The position numbers were made by a program, and so were the translations under genes. DNA of 64,000 nt. It comes from Ophiura sarsii. Taxonomy: Eukaryota > Echinodermata > Ophiuroidea > Amphilepidida > Ophiuridae. Every line of letters begins with the position of its first letter. Position 1 is the first letter of the stretch. This document shows, piece by piece, positions 1-11,497 of this stretch. Under the pieces are notes generated by a model. It did no database searches. It was not told where the DNA came from and worked only from the letters and a program-made list of their open reading frames with translations. The DNA lies in assembly GCA_035610835.1 (NCBI GenBank), contig CM069449.1, positions 44,536,768-44,600,767 of the forward strand, read 5' to 3'.

Positions 1-1067
1 GCTGCAATATTTGTCATCAACTTTGTTTTGTTTTTGTTATCATTATTATACAGAAATATGAGCCACACAGTGCAAAAAACCAATGGCGATACCGGCAGAA
101 CCAAATGCAATGGAGACAAAAACGGTCATCAGAGTACAGTCTTATTAACAATTCTACTACCATCATTTTAAATAAAACAATCAATATCTTACTAATTTTA
201 AGAGATAAAAGGCTATTCAATATTTAGTGCTATTAAAATTTACATAAAGGTAATAATGTCATGGTCTTACAACATATCTGTAAAGTGCCATATTACATCT
301 GTCAATTACGTGGCCATGTTTATTACGTTATTCACCATATTTACCCTACATCAAAAGAGCAAGTCGACAATATTATATAGAACTGTCTTTCAGTGGACTT
401 TGGGCAACTTAACTTACTAAAATACCGTTTACAAGATATGTTTGTGTACAAAATAAACTGACTTGGTCGATGTTGAATATAATTTGTTTACATGTGTTTG
501 TATATGTTTATTACGTTACCCACCCCCATAAAGTCCGAATACCAATCCCAGCGTTATTAGCAAAGCATAATATTTATTGTTTCTGAGCTAGCTTTTAAAA
601 ACACATTATAACGATTGGAAAAAGATACGATTAAAGATATATTTTATACTTTGCACAAAGATATTCATTTTGGAAAACCGTGCATTTTTTTTAGTTTTAA
701 AGCTGAGGTTCAAACAGTAATGTGAAGACCAAAAACGATTCATAATACTTGCAATTTACAAAATTACATTGCATTTTGTTCGCTGTAATTGGTAGAAGTA
801 TGCTTTCGTAACTACAATTTTGTGTTTTTGGCATCACAGTTTGTAAACTCGTTCTGATTTAGAGCTGATAGGAAGTATAATAACGTAATAAACATGGAAC
901 AAAATCTGCAAACAAGTGATATTATAATATAAATTCAACGTTATATTGTACAAAAATGCAATGAGTGTTGTTCACAAAATTTTTAATCTAGTATCCAGTA
1001 CATGTCTACTATTAAAAAATAGTGTAATAAATAAAATTGGAGACAATTTTTTTTTTAACTTCTGAAG
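1..1067. repeat. Duplicated block A, motif-rich (GTTTATTACGTTA)
   Basis: This block is nearly identical to 19,149-20,219, differing by scattered substitutions and small indels. It carries the motif GTTTATTACGTTA or its complement AACGTAATAAAC at about 319, 506 and 883. The left end lies outside the window. Homology with the other copy stops after TAACTTCTGA near 1,067, where a different inverted-repeat element sits next to each copy. No coding potential was seen. It is either the 3' half of a mobile element or part of a larger duplicated segment. Confidence 0.75.
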
Positions 1068-1362
1068 TAGATTTTCTTGCAGATTTACATTTCTGATCAT
1101 AAATCGTACGATACGATTCCTAATTACCTCACAATCATGGTTTTAGAGTGAATTTAGAGTGAAAATATAAACTGTCGTTATAACCCGACAGTTTATTTTC
1201 ACTCTAAAACCATGATTTTGAAGTAATTAAGAATCGTATCGCCTTGTAACTTGGAATGTATGTACGATTTATGATCAGAAATGTAAATCTGCAAGAAAAT
1301 CTGCTTTCAATTTTTTTTCTCGATGTTTGAGAGCGTTCCCTGGAAAGATCACATAATACCTT
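1068..1362. mobile_element. Fold-back MITE (family F1), left end truncated
   Basis: The two halves are inverted copies of each other: GCAGATTTACATTTCTGATC on the left is matched by its complement on the right, and a tract containing AATCATGGTTTTAGAGTGAA by its complement after a short loop. The right end runs on through TGGAAAGATCACATAATACC. A more complete copy of the family is at 13,158-13,512. It is non-coding. The left terminal segment is missing, so the element abuts block A directly. Confidence 0.7.
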
Positions 1363-1714
1363 CAAATGAGTCCTAACATTTACTTTTTAGATTTAGTCAG
1401 ATCTCTAACTCCTTCTTCTCTTCCGCCTTCTTCTCCTCTTCCTGCTTTTTAAAGGCTCCTTTGTCAATGGGGGTGGCCTGCTGGCCACTGTTTGTGCATA
1501 ACATTGAACATTGATAATTTACTTTGGTTTAGAAACACTGGACTTCTTGCACTCACATTGCTGACAGTGCTAAATTGCACCCCTCCCCTCTGAAAAACAT
1601 TAAGGAAATCAGTAATATTCCCATGTTTCTTACCCCTAAAGCTGCCCAAAACCATGTTTAACTCAATTTGGCCAAAAATGGACTTATTGACTTCGTGCGC
1701 ACACGTTTTCAGAT

Positions 1715-2000
1715 ACAGATCACATGTTTTAGTCTCTAAATCTAAATCTAATAAACATCGATTCCGCCACCGCCTGGTCAGATGCGCTGTCCTACGGGCT
1801 GTTTTTACCAAATAGAACAGAATTTGGAACCATTACACACGTGTTGTTTTCTTGAGGAGTTGTGATTTTAAAATGTCTTAGATTGTCTATATTACAACAT
1901 GTCAGGGCAGCCATTGTTAGCAGGTAGGTAGCTCTTTCATTGTGTGTACAGTTTGTAAGCGATTTACAGGTAACCTATTTATACCTACCGTCTTTGATGC
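1715..2000. repeat. Duplicated block A, second part
   Basis: This matches 21,735-22,025 closely. Both copies contain AATAAACATCGATTCC, TCAGATGCGCTGT and the tract ending AACCTATTTATACCTACCG. The region between the two parts of block A differs completely between the copies (1,068-1,714 versus 20,220-21,734), as expected if different elements inserted in each copy after duplication. No coding function was recognised. Confidence 0.7.
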
Positions 2001-2499
2001 CACATGCATGACTTGACTAGCTACAAAAACAAGGCCCAAGCATGACAAGGCATCCCATGAATCATGATGATGATACAGTCAATAGTTCTAAGGTCACCCA
2101 AGCCCTATATGAAAGCTATGAAGATTGTTAAACGGGGTCAGTAGTCACAAACATGCACAAACACAATAGTCGAACGACCTTGCTATTGTCAAAACTCCCT
2201 ACACAGAGGACTGCAGTGCAAATCTGTACGATGTTCACAAGCGTCTAGCGAACGACAGTGGTAGCACGCCAATCAAATGCTTCAGCTATTGTGTGTTTCA
2301 ACACAATAGATCCAGATCGCTGTAAATATCGACTTACCAATCCACTCGGCAATATCGATAATTCCAATATACTGGCGGCGTACTTTGCCACTCTCAGTGC
2401 TCAGGGCAGGGTGGATATATCCTGGCCCATAAATCGGTTTAGGTTTGGAGCAAGGAAATTGTTAAATTATTAAGTGTTTGTATTGTTTGTTTCTTAATT

Positions 2500-2574
2500 A
2501 AATAATAAAACGAACTTGTGTTTTAAATAATAAAACGAACTTGTGTTTTGAATAATAAAACGAACTTGTGTTTT
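2500..2574 (+). repeat. 25-bp tandem repeat, three units
   Basis: Three head-to-tail copies of a 25-bp unit containing AATAAAACGAACTTGTG start at 2,500, 2,525 and 2,550. The only difference seen is the first base of the third unit. Confidence 0.85.
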
Positions 2575-2837
2575 CTTTTCGATTTTAGTTTAATAAAACA
2601 TCTATGACTTTAAAAATAAAAATAAATACCCTTTTCTTTTTGAGCCACACATGTTTCTTTGCTTTTTTTCTAGTATTTCAGCAGTCATAACCTTTTTGTT
2701 AATGTTTTTAAAAGTTTAGATGACAGATTTGCTACCCTTCAGGACAACGAACCAAAGTTTCAAGGTAGCAAGGGTGATCAAGTTCTGATGAGGGTTGTTT
2801 ATTATTAAAAAAAGGTCCCGACACAAAAACAGTGTTT

Positions 2838-3072
2838 TTGCCCAAGGGGGGGGGGGGGGTGCGTTTTCATGATTTTTTTACCGGAAAGGGGGGGTGCGTT
2901 TTCACAGCGAATTTAGGACACCATTTTCATGTATCTTGCCATCGTTGACCCCATTTTCCATTCATAAAACAACATGTTACCCTAAAAAAAAAAAGATTAA
3001 AAAAAAGAGATTTTCAAGGGGGGTGCGTCCGCACCCAACGCACGCCCCCCCCTTCTGACGGCCCTGGACAGG
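2838..3072. mobile_element. G-run element, possible short TIR relic
   Basis: The stretch starts with a run of about 14 G followed by TGCGTTTTC, has an internal G run at 2,886, and ends with AACGCACGCCCCCCCC then GACGGCCCTGG. The ends are roughly inverted copies of each other. It is non-coding. It resembles the other G/C-run elements of the window (9,854; 11,446; 17,153), but its borders are uncertain. Confidence 0.4.
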
Positions 3073-3091
3073 TTTATAATTGCGTGAATCA

Positions 3092-3133
3092 ATCTATCTA
3101 TCTATCTATCTATTTCATGATATCTATCTATCT
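3092..3133 (+). repeat. TCTA microsatellite
   Basis: (TCTA)n runs from about 3,092 to 3,114, is interrupted by TTTCATGA, and resumes to about 3,133. Confidence 0.9.
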
Positions 3134-3184
3134 TCGTTTTGCACGAGCACACAGGTACTCCGAAATTAGAACTTAGAAGTCTAA

Positions 3185-3250
3185 CACTGTCCACGCGGCT
3201 ATTTATTTTGACATTTAGGCTACATAAACAGATTTTTCAGAATTCTTTCC
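3185..3250 (+). mobile_element. TTAA-type MITE (family H), left-end fragment
   Basis: AACACTGTCCACGCGGCTAT followed later by ACAGATTTTTCAGAA matches the left end of the complete element at 59,880-60,116. Only the left end was recognised here. Confidence 0.5.
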
Positions 3251-4399
3251 CAACTTTCATGATCTATCGTTTGGTTCTTCATGCTGGGCCTTGAAGAGAA
3301 TAAATGGATTGTCCCTTTTTGATATTCCAATTTTAAAAAGAGGGAATAGAATACACGAATCTTATTACTAGTATCAAGATTGACCAAGGAGGTAATGGAT
3401 GGGGGAAAGAATAAAATAAGTAAAATGTCTTGTTCAAACTTCATTGCCTATGCAAGCACTGTGCCCAGAAAACATAATTTATTAAATAGTTGACTGGTAA
3501 ATGTCCTGTTAAATTTATGACAGAATCAACATGATAAAGCAAAACAAAAATAAAATAATCTTATTTGTAATTAATGTCTACCGATGTCCATTTTTAGATT
3601 TTAGATTTTTTAAATTTAAGTCTAGGCCAAAAAACTACGAAAAGTTATTTTTGCTGGTTATCTTATTTATTTGTAGCCCTATATATTAATTGACGACACA
3701 AAACACCCAGGGACCTAGTGTTAATTATGCTCCTGCGCAACAGAATCGGTGATCGATTCAGAGCTTTGGATACACTGGTTCCCTGAGCCCTTTGCTCCGA
3801 TCCGGAAAAATCTCCGCTAACCAAACCTATGGTTTGTGTCGGGCCGTGTGTGTGGAAGACCATAAGCGCAGGGAACCAGCGTAAGCTTTGGACGGCCGGC
3901 CGTGTGTGTGGTGCGTTTGGTGAATCATCATCAATCTTCCATTGGGGAAAAGTCGATTGGGAATATTATTAAGTCGATATTGCATCGATCACTGGATCTA
4001 TTGTGTTGAAGACACAATAGCCCACACAATAGCTGAAGCATTTGATTGGCGTGCTACCACTGTCGTTCGCTAGACGCTTGTCGATGTTCGCCATGTAATG
4101 TCATGAATGTCTATGTGCCTAATGGCGGATTTCATTCCGTGGTATGAAGCTATGAAGTTTCCGTGGTCTTCGCTATCTCCAAGCAAATAGAGCAATACGT
4201 ACACGGAATTTTTTTTAGACGAGGGTTCATTTCATGATTTGGTGAGGTTTAGAATGAGTTAGGATTCCTGTAATTTCGAAGACCACAGATTTTCAAAATG
4301 TGAATTTTCCAACATTTTACGACATAAATTTGGTCACAAAACGTGTTTAATACTTTACATTTTACCGATCTGCAGATGTTATTGACCCTCCTCTAAAAT

Positions 4400-5625
4400 T
4401 CTACTTGATTTTTAGCACGTTTCTCAGTTTTTGAGATGCCCAAATAGACCATTTTCCGAAGCTATATCTCATTCCTAGCAGGTGGCCGAATTCCCCAGCC
4501 CTGGCAAATTTGCCAGTGCACTGGCAAATATGGCCGCTAAGTGGGCATATTTGCCAGTATTTACAGTTAATCCAAAAGTAGCGCTTCCACACAAAAAATG
4601 GCATATTCTACCTTTCATATATCAATTGTTTAACTCAATTCCTAAATATTTCGTGTCGCTTCAAAAAAATTCTTGGTTGCGTTTTGCCAGAAAAATGATG
4701 AAATTTCAGTCATTTTGTGGCAAGTAGACATTTTTCCTGTATTTACAGTTAATCCAAAAGTAGCGCTCTCACACAAACAAAATGGCTTCTTCTATCCTTC
4801 CTATATCGATATCTGAACTCTATACCAAAATATTTAGGCCTAGTAAAAAAATAAACATGTTTCCCGTCCCCGCCCGCCTCCTTTTTGGCCGCCGCCTCCT
4901 ATTTTTTACTATTTACTATTTCCAAAAATTCTGTAAAATTTTTTTTTTTTTTTTTAGTGATTGATCCTTTGCCCATAGGAATGGCAGGTGTAATAGAAAT
5001 GCTGTATCATTTCATAGCATGTTCATGCCATGTATGACACGGAATTATTGACATGGCTTTTCAAATAGTAGGCCTACCATGGGGACCAATACATGTAGGC
5101 CTACATCCTTTCGATCAATTATGTTTTGTTCCTCATTCAACCTGAAAAATGAAGAAAACATAAAGAAACAATTATAGGCCTACTTGGCTCTATGTATTAG
5201 GTAAACCTTTTCATATTTGTATTACTCTGGCAATTAGAGTGGAAATTCCTGTTTGGGTGTCTGCATCTTGAAAAAAATATCAAAAAATGGGAAAATAGTA
5301 AATAGTAAGACCCTCCCTCCTCCTTTTTTAAAAAAGTCCGGACGGGAAACATGTAATTTTTTTTACTATGCCTTAGTGTCGCTTGAAAAAAATTGGGTTG
5401 CATTTTACCAGAAAAATGATGCAATTTCAGTCATTTTTGGCCAAAATATTTGTAATGTTTGTAATATAATTTTCAAACTTTCATTGAAAGTGCTCTAACA
5501 TTAACAAAACGGAAATCCTCAATACCTAAACATTTTGTGAAACGTCCAATTTTAGTATTTTATGTTTTGTTGGAAAATTAATTAAATGTCAGTCATTTTG
5601 GGCCTCCAAAAATTAAGATATTTCA
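4400..5625. repeat. Complex local direct and inverted repeats
   Basis: The segment ACAGTTAATCCAAAAGTAGC occurs at about 4,563 and 4,745. A tract built around CAGAAAAATGATG and TTTCAGTCATTTT occurs at 4,690, 5,410 and, more diverged, 5,560. The tract around AACATGTTTCCCGTCC (4,855) returns inverted near 5,340. Short reading frames here (for example 4,482-4,727) follow the repeat and look like chance. No gene recognised. Confidence 0.5.
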
Positions 5626-6356
5626 TTGAAAGTTTATTTTAAACATTTGATAGAAATGGGACTTACATACATGTACAAAAAAAGCATGTTATTATGCTGT
5701 TACAACAGCAACAAATTCAAAACATAAATACTTGGATTCACTTGGATTTTGTAATATCAGAGAAAAATATAAAAGCCTCAAAGTGTATTCATGAATTTTA
5801 CATGAACATTGTCGTTTAGAATGAGGCTGGGCTGGTTGGCCTACCTTGCCCCTTCCTGCATTGCTCCTCAATTGTTATGCCTAGGTGCTACATGCTTAGT
5901 TTTTGCTATGGTTTGAATACACTATCAGCTGAGTAAATAGTGTGGCTAGTCCTGTTATGACCCAGCTGATCAAGGCCACTAGCTATATATTGCATCATAC
6001 AAACATACTAGTACAAGTACAGATGACCACGCCTTTGATTCAAGAAAGGTATATAATTCAATGGACATTCATATGAACAATAGCAACTTTGAAATACAGG
6101 TGAACTGAACCAGTAAACAGATACCTGGTAAAAGCTCATGCATTGAATTATAATTTGCATAATAAAAGCAACCATGCCAGGTGTATGGGATTAAGCAAGA
6201 TTGCCCAATAGTTACACAAATGCCACATGGCCAGTCAGTTGGTAACCTGCCATCATACACTACACATCAATATGCTCCAATCTGCACACACTGATCCAAC
6301 ATCTTCTACCATCACATTATTTTACTAGATTCAAATATAAAGCATTATACATCTCA
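5626..6356. other. Unassigned, nothing recognised
   Basis: AT-rich DNA with only short chance reading frames. I see no repeat structure or gene signal until the exon-like segment at 6,358. Confidence 0.5.
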
Positions 6357-6357
6357 G

Positions 6358-6471
6358 TATGGCTAATTTGGCTTCAAACATGATTGGTGTAGACATGGTC
6401 AAGGAATTCCAGCAGAGAAATGGGTGGGGTGCAGATTCTGTTCCCCTCTCATTTTACTCTACCATCAAAAG
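6358..6471 (+). CDS. Candidate short exon, unrecognised protein
   Basis: An acceptor-like CTCAG precedes an ATG at 6,359 that opens 37 codons without a stop and ends at a good donor, AG|GTATGT, leaving phase 2. The translation begins MANLASNMIGVDMVKEFQQR and ends near PLSFYSTIK. Composition looks more like protein than the surrounding DNA. I do not recognise the protein and found no partner exon nearby. It could be an exon of a neighbouring gene, an exon carried by a mobile element, or chance. It does not resemble the URB2 N-terminus. Confidence 0.25.
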
Positions 6472-6659
6472 GTATGTATACTACATGAAGGTGACATAAT
6501 GTTGGTTCATAACAAAAAGCTAAGGAAGACATTTTCTTGTAGCTAATAAAGACCAATTTGAACACAAAAAGAGCAATAATCCTAATTACATACATCAGCC
6601 ACCACCAAACAAACATCCCCTCCACAAGTTATGAAATTAATCATATTAGAAGCTGTTTC

Positions 6660-7345
6660 CCTGCACCTAATATCCAGAAAATGATATCAATAAAAAGCAA
6701 ATACAATACCCCCCCCCCTTGAGAAAAAACAACAACCTAGAATAAAATAAGGATTTTTGATTTTTCCCAGCACCCACTATCCAGATACCCCCCCCCCCCT
6801 GGATAAAGACAATACCCCTACCCGATAAAAACAAACAGCCCACCCACGCCTGAACAAAAAGACAATGCCCACAGCCCACCCCAAGAAAAACGAAAGAAAA
6901 ACAAAGAAAAAGAAACAACAAAAAGAAACAAACAAGCCAAGAAGCACAATATTGTCCCCAAATCTACTAGAATACTCACAAGACCCCACCCCCATAACAC
7001 TTAAAACAATAAAAGAAAAGAAAAACATTGATAAATAAACAAGTAAATAAATGTTTAACAAATAATTCACCAAACAGTAAATACATAAATAAATTAATGA
7101 ATAAATAAATAAAGTTAATATAGACAAAACTAAAAAAAAAAAAAACTGAACAAGAAAACAACAATATTATAAAATACCTTTAAAAAAGCCATTAAAACAA
7201 CATAATCACACCCAAAACAAAAATATATCAACACAAAAACACCCCAAAAAAACTAATCCACACTCATGACAATAAATATATCTAAATAATTCTTCAAAAA
7301 TCCCAAAAAGAAAGAAAAAGAAAGAAAAAGAGAGAGAGAACAAAT
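6660..7345. repeat. A-rich low-complexity tract
   Basis: The plus strand is dominated by A with AAAC, AAAG and AAAT runs and three short C runs (about 6,711, 6,788, 6,985). The overlapping minus-strand reading frames rich in F, L and V are translation of this composition, not genes. Confidence 0.7.
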
Positions 7346-8530
7346 AAAAGTTAGCCCATCACTATTTTAGGATCCACAAACTTTTTTCTCAAAGCTGATT
7401 GGTTGTCCCTAACCCATGCATAACTGGTTGTCATGAAACCCAGCATATCATTGGCCACATACTCCCCTTGATATACATCAATATTCATACACAACTCAAT
7501 AGGGATGAGAGTATACACTCCACCTATTTCTATCACAAAAATCATTATGGTACCGTTGTGCCCATCACTACTAAAACTTTTATACAATAGACAAAACTTT
7601 TGCTTGATGCTGAGTGGATGTCTCGGACACACCCCTCACACACCCCTTGTATTTAATTGGCTACAAGTACCTATAACATCATTTTGGCTAGTGAGCTCCC
7701 CCAGATATAGTGCTGGGAGATATCAAGCCTCCCAACACCAAAATCACCAACTGCTCTTCATCTCTTCAACAAACATCATAATTTGCTTAATTCAAACATG
7801 AAATCAAACTTAAACCTTTCCCCAACAGATTTTTATTCCATTGGAACAATTGTTTTGAGTTTCAAACATGAAAAATAGTGAATTTATTACGCATTTTGTC
7901 TTGATGGCCATGTTTGCCCACTTTATCAGGGGCCGAATTTGGCCACCTGATAGGATTGATCTAGCAAATATTGCAGTCACTGATACTCCATTGTTTTCTT
8001 GCGTATAACAAAATACGACATGCAGCGTGACCTCCCTACTGACTGGATAGACATCTGCTCTCTGGACATCCCAAGTCGGTCGTATTCGTTTCAGAACAAC
8101 AAAATATATTTACTGGTAGTTAAATTTCAGTTATCATTACTTGTAGAACTGTACTTACGGATTCTGTTGGTACCATCAGTGACCATTGATGTTATTTTTC
8201 GCTCACTAATTTTGGGGATTTTGAAGGTTTTTTAACGACCCTAAAAACTAAAAAAAGGCTTTTACTTAGCCTTAAAAGTTAAAGTCAGGGCTGTCAACTT
8301 TTGGGAAATGCTAGGAGGGAGAGATACAATATTACAAATATGATGGCCAAAGTGTACCAACAACAAAATAGTAAAAGGTACACCTCGTGAATTTCAAGTA
8401 AGTGTGTGCATGTGCGTATGTTTAGGGTGGGAATCGGGGATACACACACACTCTCTACCGCCCAATCGGGGATACACCCGCAATAGGGGATATCCCCAAT
8501 CTCTAGATAGGTGCAAATTACTGCAAATCA
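7346..8530. other. Unassigned, no gene seen
   Basis: Mixed-composition DNA. The reading frames (for example 7,351-7,632 minus and 7,505-7,801 plus) overlap one another on opposite strands and show no recognisable domain or flanking splice signals. Around 8,404-8,520 there are short GGGGATA repeats. Confidence 0.4.
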
Positions 8531-8849
8531 TGTTATATGCGGGAATCAAATTTAGAAAATTTGATTCCTGCACTTGCAGACAAATTTCTAGGCCTGATCA
8601 AGCATACTGGTGTGAGGATGTTCACGAGTCCATAGTGGATTTTATAAACCATACATGATTGCTGAATGAGTCGTCTTGTGCGTAGAAGGTCCCAGTTTAG
8701 TTGGTTTATGAGTGATGAAACATGGGGTTTCCCTACTGTAGTCAGACATGACAAATCTAGCAGCATTTCTCTGGATTTGCTCTATCTGTTTGATTTCAGA
8801 GGCTGTGTTTGGACACCAAACCTCACTGGCATACTCTACACGCAAATTC

Positions 8850-9570
8850 TCCCCCCGGATCGAACGTTACAGAACCCCCGTGTTGTGTGGTGGCATATAA
8901 ACCCAATTTTCAGTGGTATGCACTTACCGTCCAGGCTACATTTGACGTCTTAGAAAATGTCACTTGGGCTTAGCAACTACAGAGTTACAGATATAATTCA
9001 AACATGAACATCGGTGGATTACATCGTCGTCAAATTGTATTTGAAGAAAATGGTGTGGTCGGGAAAAAACATGATTCGGCGACATTGTTTTGATAACGTC
9101 ACGAGGTCTCGCGATATTTTGCGAGAATTCACGTTGATTCGGCGACATGGTTTTGATAACCTCACGAGGTCTCGCGATATTTTGCGAGAATTCACGTTAA
9201 ACATGAATTCTCGCAAAATATCGCGCAATATTTTGACAGTATTTTGACAGTTGTGAAGAGACACCTGTAAGTGGTACACACAAAGGAAGTCGCTATCTTA
9301 ATCCGTTTAGACGACATGTTTTCACGAATTTTCATTTTCGCACCTCAGATAATGCGCTGTTTTTCTGCTTCCGTTTTTCGGTTTTAAAAATAAGGTAGGT
9401 AGGAATGCTCTGTAGGAAAACGTATTACTGATAATCTTATTTGCAAACGTCTTACCTTTGCGGTGTTCAAGAAATATTTTTATGTGAACTACTGGCTGCT
9501 GTGACACAGTTGTATCGGCTTTGAAACCAGGGGCTATTTCATTTGGTTGAATCATAGATTCAACCAAATG
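8850..9570. mobile_element. Insertion splitting the LINE, with 63-bp repeat and hairpin
   Basis: The LINE reading resumes on either side of this segment, so it is probably inserted. It contains two head-to-tail 63-bp units at 9,073-9,135 and 9,136-9,198 (GATTCGGCGACAT through GCGAGAATTCACGTT), followed at once by an inverted partial copy, ATGAATTCTCGCAAAATATC. It could fold into a hairpin. Exact borders are uncertain. Confidence 0.5.
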
Positions 9571-9845
9571 TAGTTAGTTGTAGGCATACTCTTTTTGAGG
9601 GCAGACGAGCGTTTGGTAGGCCTTTGTTATGACATCTTTTGAGCAGGGTGATATTGACCTTATCCAAGTGTACGACTTGTTTTTGCTGAAACTTTGGAGC
9701 AATGGTCGTTCCATCAGAGGTCATGTGATATCGGGACTCCCAGGTAGTCATGTTTCTGTATGGTTAAGGTATTCACCTAGGAGTGAGTATGAGTCCATGC
9801 TTGGGCTTCTCTTGTTATGGAAAGGACAGCACACTTTTTGAGCAC

Positions 9846-10175
9846 ACATGACCGGGGGGGGGAGGGGGGGGGTGTACTCGCCTAAGACAGTATACGGGGG
9901 GGGGGGGGGGGGGGGGGGTGCCGCTCTATTGGGTAGCTTTTTTGGCAAAAAAATCCCTAAACATGGGGTATGATTGGTCTATTTTCGCTAAAATTTGCAA
10001 AAATTAGGTCAGTTTTCACGATAATTTGCGAAAATTGGGTCTAAAATGAAGCAAAACCCCTAGAAATGGGTACCATATTTTCCAAAATCACCCCTAAAAA
10101 TGGGTAGGGTTTTTTAATCTCCAGCGGCACCCCCCGACCAAACCCAATCCGAGTGTACCCCCCGGGTACATGACC
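9846..10175. mobile_element. hAT-like non-autonomous element with 8-bp target duplication
   Basis: The 8-bp string ACATGACC lies at 9,846-9,853 and again at 10,168-10,175, enclosing 314 bp. The element starts with G runs followed by TGTACTCG and ends with CGAGTGTACCCCCCGGGT, an imperfect inverted repeat. It has no coding capacity; the interior has ATTTGCGAAAATTGGGTC-like repeats. An exact 8-bp duplication is typical of the hAT superfamily. It sits inside the dead LINE, so it inserted later. Confidence 0.75.
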
Positions 10176-10890
10176 CATGTTTTGGACCCCTCAGCAAGGG
10201 TGTCAAGGTCTTTTTGTAATATTTCATGGTTGTGTGTGTTCTGTATATTCCTATAAAGAATGCTATATCATCAGCAGAGCGCTTAACAGTTGACTGAATA
10301 TTATCGTTGATGTAGGCCTACAGTAGGAATAAGACCTTACCTAGACTGATCCTTGGGGACCCCAGTCCCCAGATGTGACATTAACCCATGTGTACCATTG
10401 ACGGTAACAGATTGTTTGCGTTCAGACAGGAAACTGTTTATCCATTCTAGGGCGTTGTTACGGATACCAAAATGCTCCAGCTTTGCTGACAAATGTGGAT
10501 GCGATACTTTATCGAAAGCCATGTCGAAATCAAGTAGAATGGCATCCGTTTTACCTCTTTTGTTTAGTGTTTCAGACCAGTCGTTGGTGGAATTGATGAG
10601 TTGAGTTGCTGTTGATGGCGTTCCCTGAACCATGTTGTTCATCTATCAGAATCCTGTGGACTTTGAGGTGTTTCGCGATATGGCTTATTAGCATAGTATG
10701 TTCCATAAAAACTTTGCAGCATATATACAGGTCAAAGAAATTGGTTGGTAGTTGCCAGGGTCAGATTTGTGACCTCCCTGATGGATTGCGGAGACCATAC
10801 CACTTTGCCACTGGTCAGGAACTGTAGCTTGGTCGAATGATTGTTGAAATAAAGAGTTCAGCGCTCGCGCGATCTCATTGGCCACCATCT

Positions 10891-11437
10891 TCAGGAGACA
10901 GGAGACATTTCATATGGCCCACAGGCTTTGGACGGTTTTAGGTTTAATAGTTGTTTAGTGATACTGTCTGTGTAGATATGCAGAGTGTGTTGTTTCTAGT
11001 CAACCCAGGGTGGAAAGTCATGGGGGTATTTTAACGGGACGTGGGCCAGGGTTTGTTTCTATTTGCCCGCTGAGAAGCATTATGAGTACATAGGAGTTGT
11101 AATTGACATGAATTAAAGTGCATTATTTGAGGGGAGAAGCAACATTTTTGCAGATCTGTAATAAAGATAGCCAAGCTCCAGGTGTCTAGGTTGTGTCTAA
11201 CTTTGAATTTATTATGGGAGTGTGGCTCTAGTATTCTGTAGGTGCCTATTTGGTAATACTTTTAGGGTGCCCCTGGTAAATTTTGTAAAAAAAAGAAAAG
11301 AAAGGTGAGAGGGGAGATAAAGGGGGAAGAGAAGGGGAGAGAAAGGGGGTAAATGCCCAAGTAAAGGGGTCTTTACAACCGTCTACATGATCACATGGTC
11401 ATGGGTTGACAAAATACCACAGCTGTCGCGAGGTGTC
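10891..11437. other. Unassigned, 5' flank of the LINE
   Basis: This may include more of the minus-strand LINE 5' region, but no motif could be read. A purine-rich GGGGAGA/AAGGGG tract lies at 11,290-11,350. Confidence 0.4.
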
Positions 11438-11459
11438 GTGTGTCCCAGTGGCGTAGCCA

Positions 11460-11497
<38 letters not shown>

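Larger units (their letters stand above)
2229..4095. mobile_element. TIR element with about 100-bp inverted ends
   Basis: The left end (about 2,229-2,334) contains AGCGTCTAGCGAACGACAGT and a long tract following it. The same tract appears as its reverse complement at about 3,974-4,094, including TGCTTCAGCTATTGTGTG and AACACAATAGATCCAG. The interior has no transposase-like reading frame; it holds a 25-bp tandem repeat, a G-run element and a TCTA microsatellite. I infer a non-autonomous DNA transposon with later nested insertions. A target duplication could not be fixed. Confidence 0.6.
8533..10890 (-). pseudogene. LINE reverse transcriptase relic (CR1/L2-like)
   Basis: Read on the minus strand, pieces of one non-LTR reverse transcriptase follow each other in order. 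10,888-10,688 has the N-terminal part (VPDQWQSG, then HKSDPGNYQPISLTC, the usual RPISL region). 10,642-10,337 has the palm start (AILLDFDMAFDKVSHPHL, then VPK in place of VPQGS). 9,850-9,580 has thumb-like sequence (KRSPSMDSYSLLGEYL). 8,845-8,533 has the C-terminal tail (YASEVWCPNTASEI, QIQRNAARFV). Stops and frameshifts break all frames, so it is dead. Two insertions split it: a hAT-like element at 9,854-10,167 and other DNA at about 8,850-9,570. The clade call is from memory of the motifs. Confidence 0.8.

Noticed and set aside
6667..7164. Four overlapping minus-strand frames rich in F, L and V resembling membrane proteins
   Set aside because: They translate an A-rich low-complexity tract.
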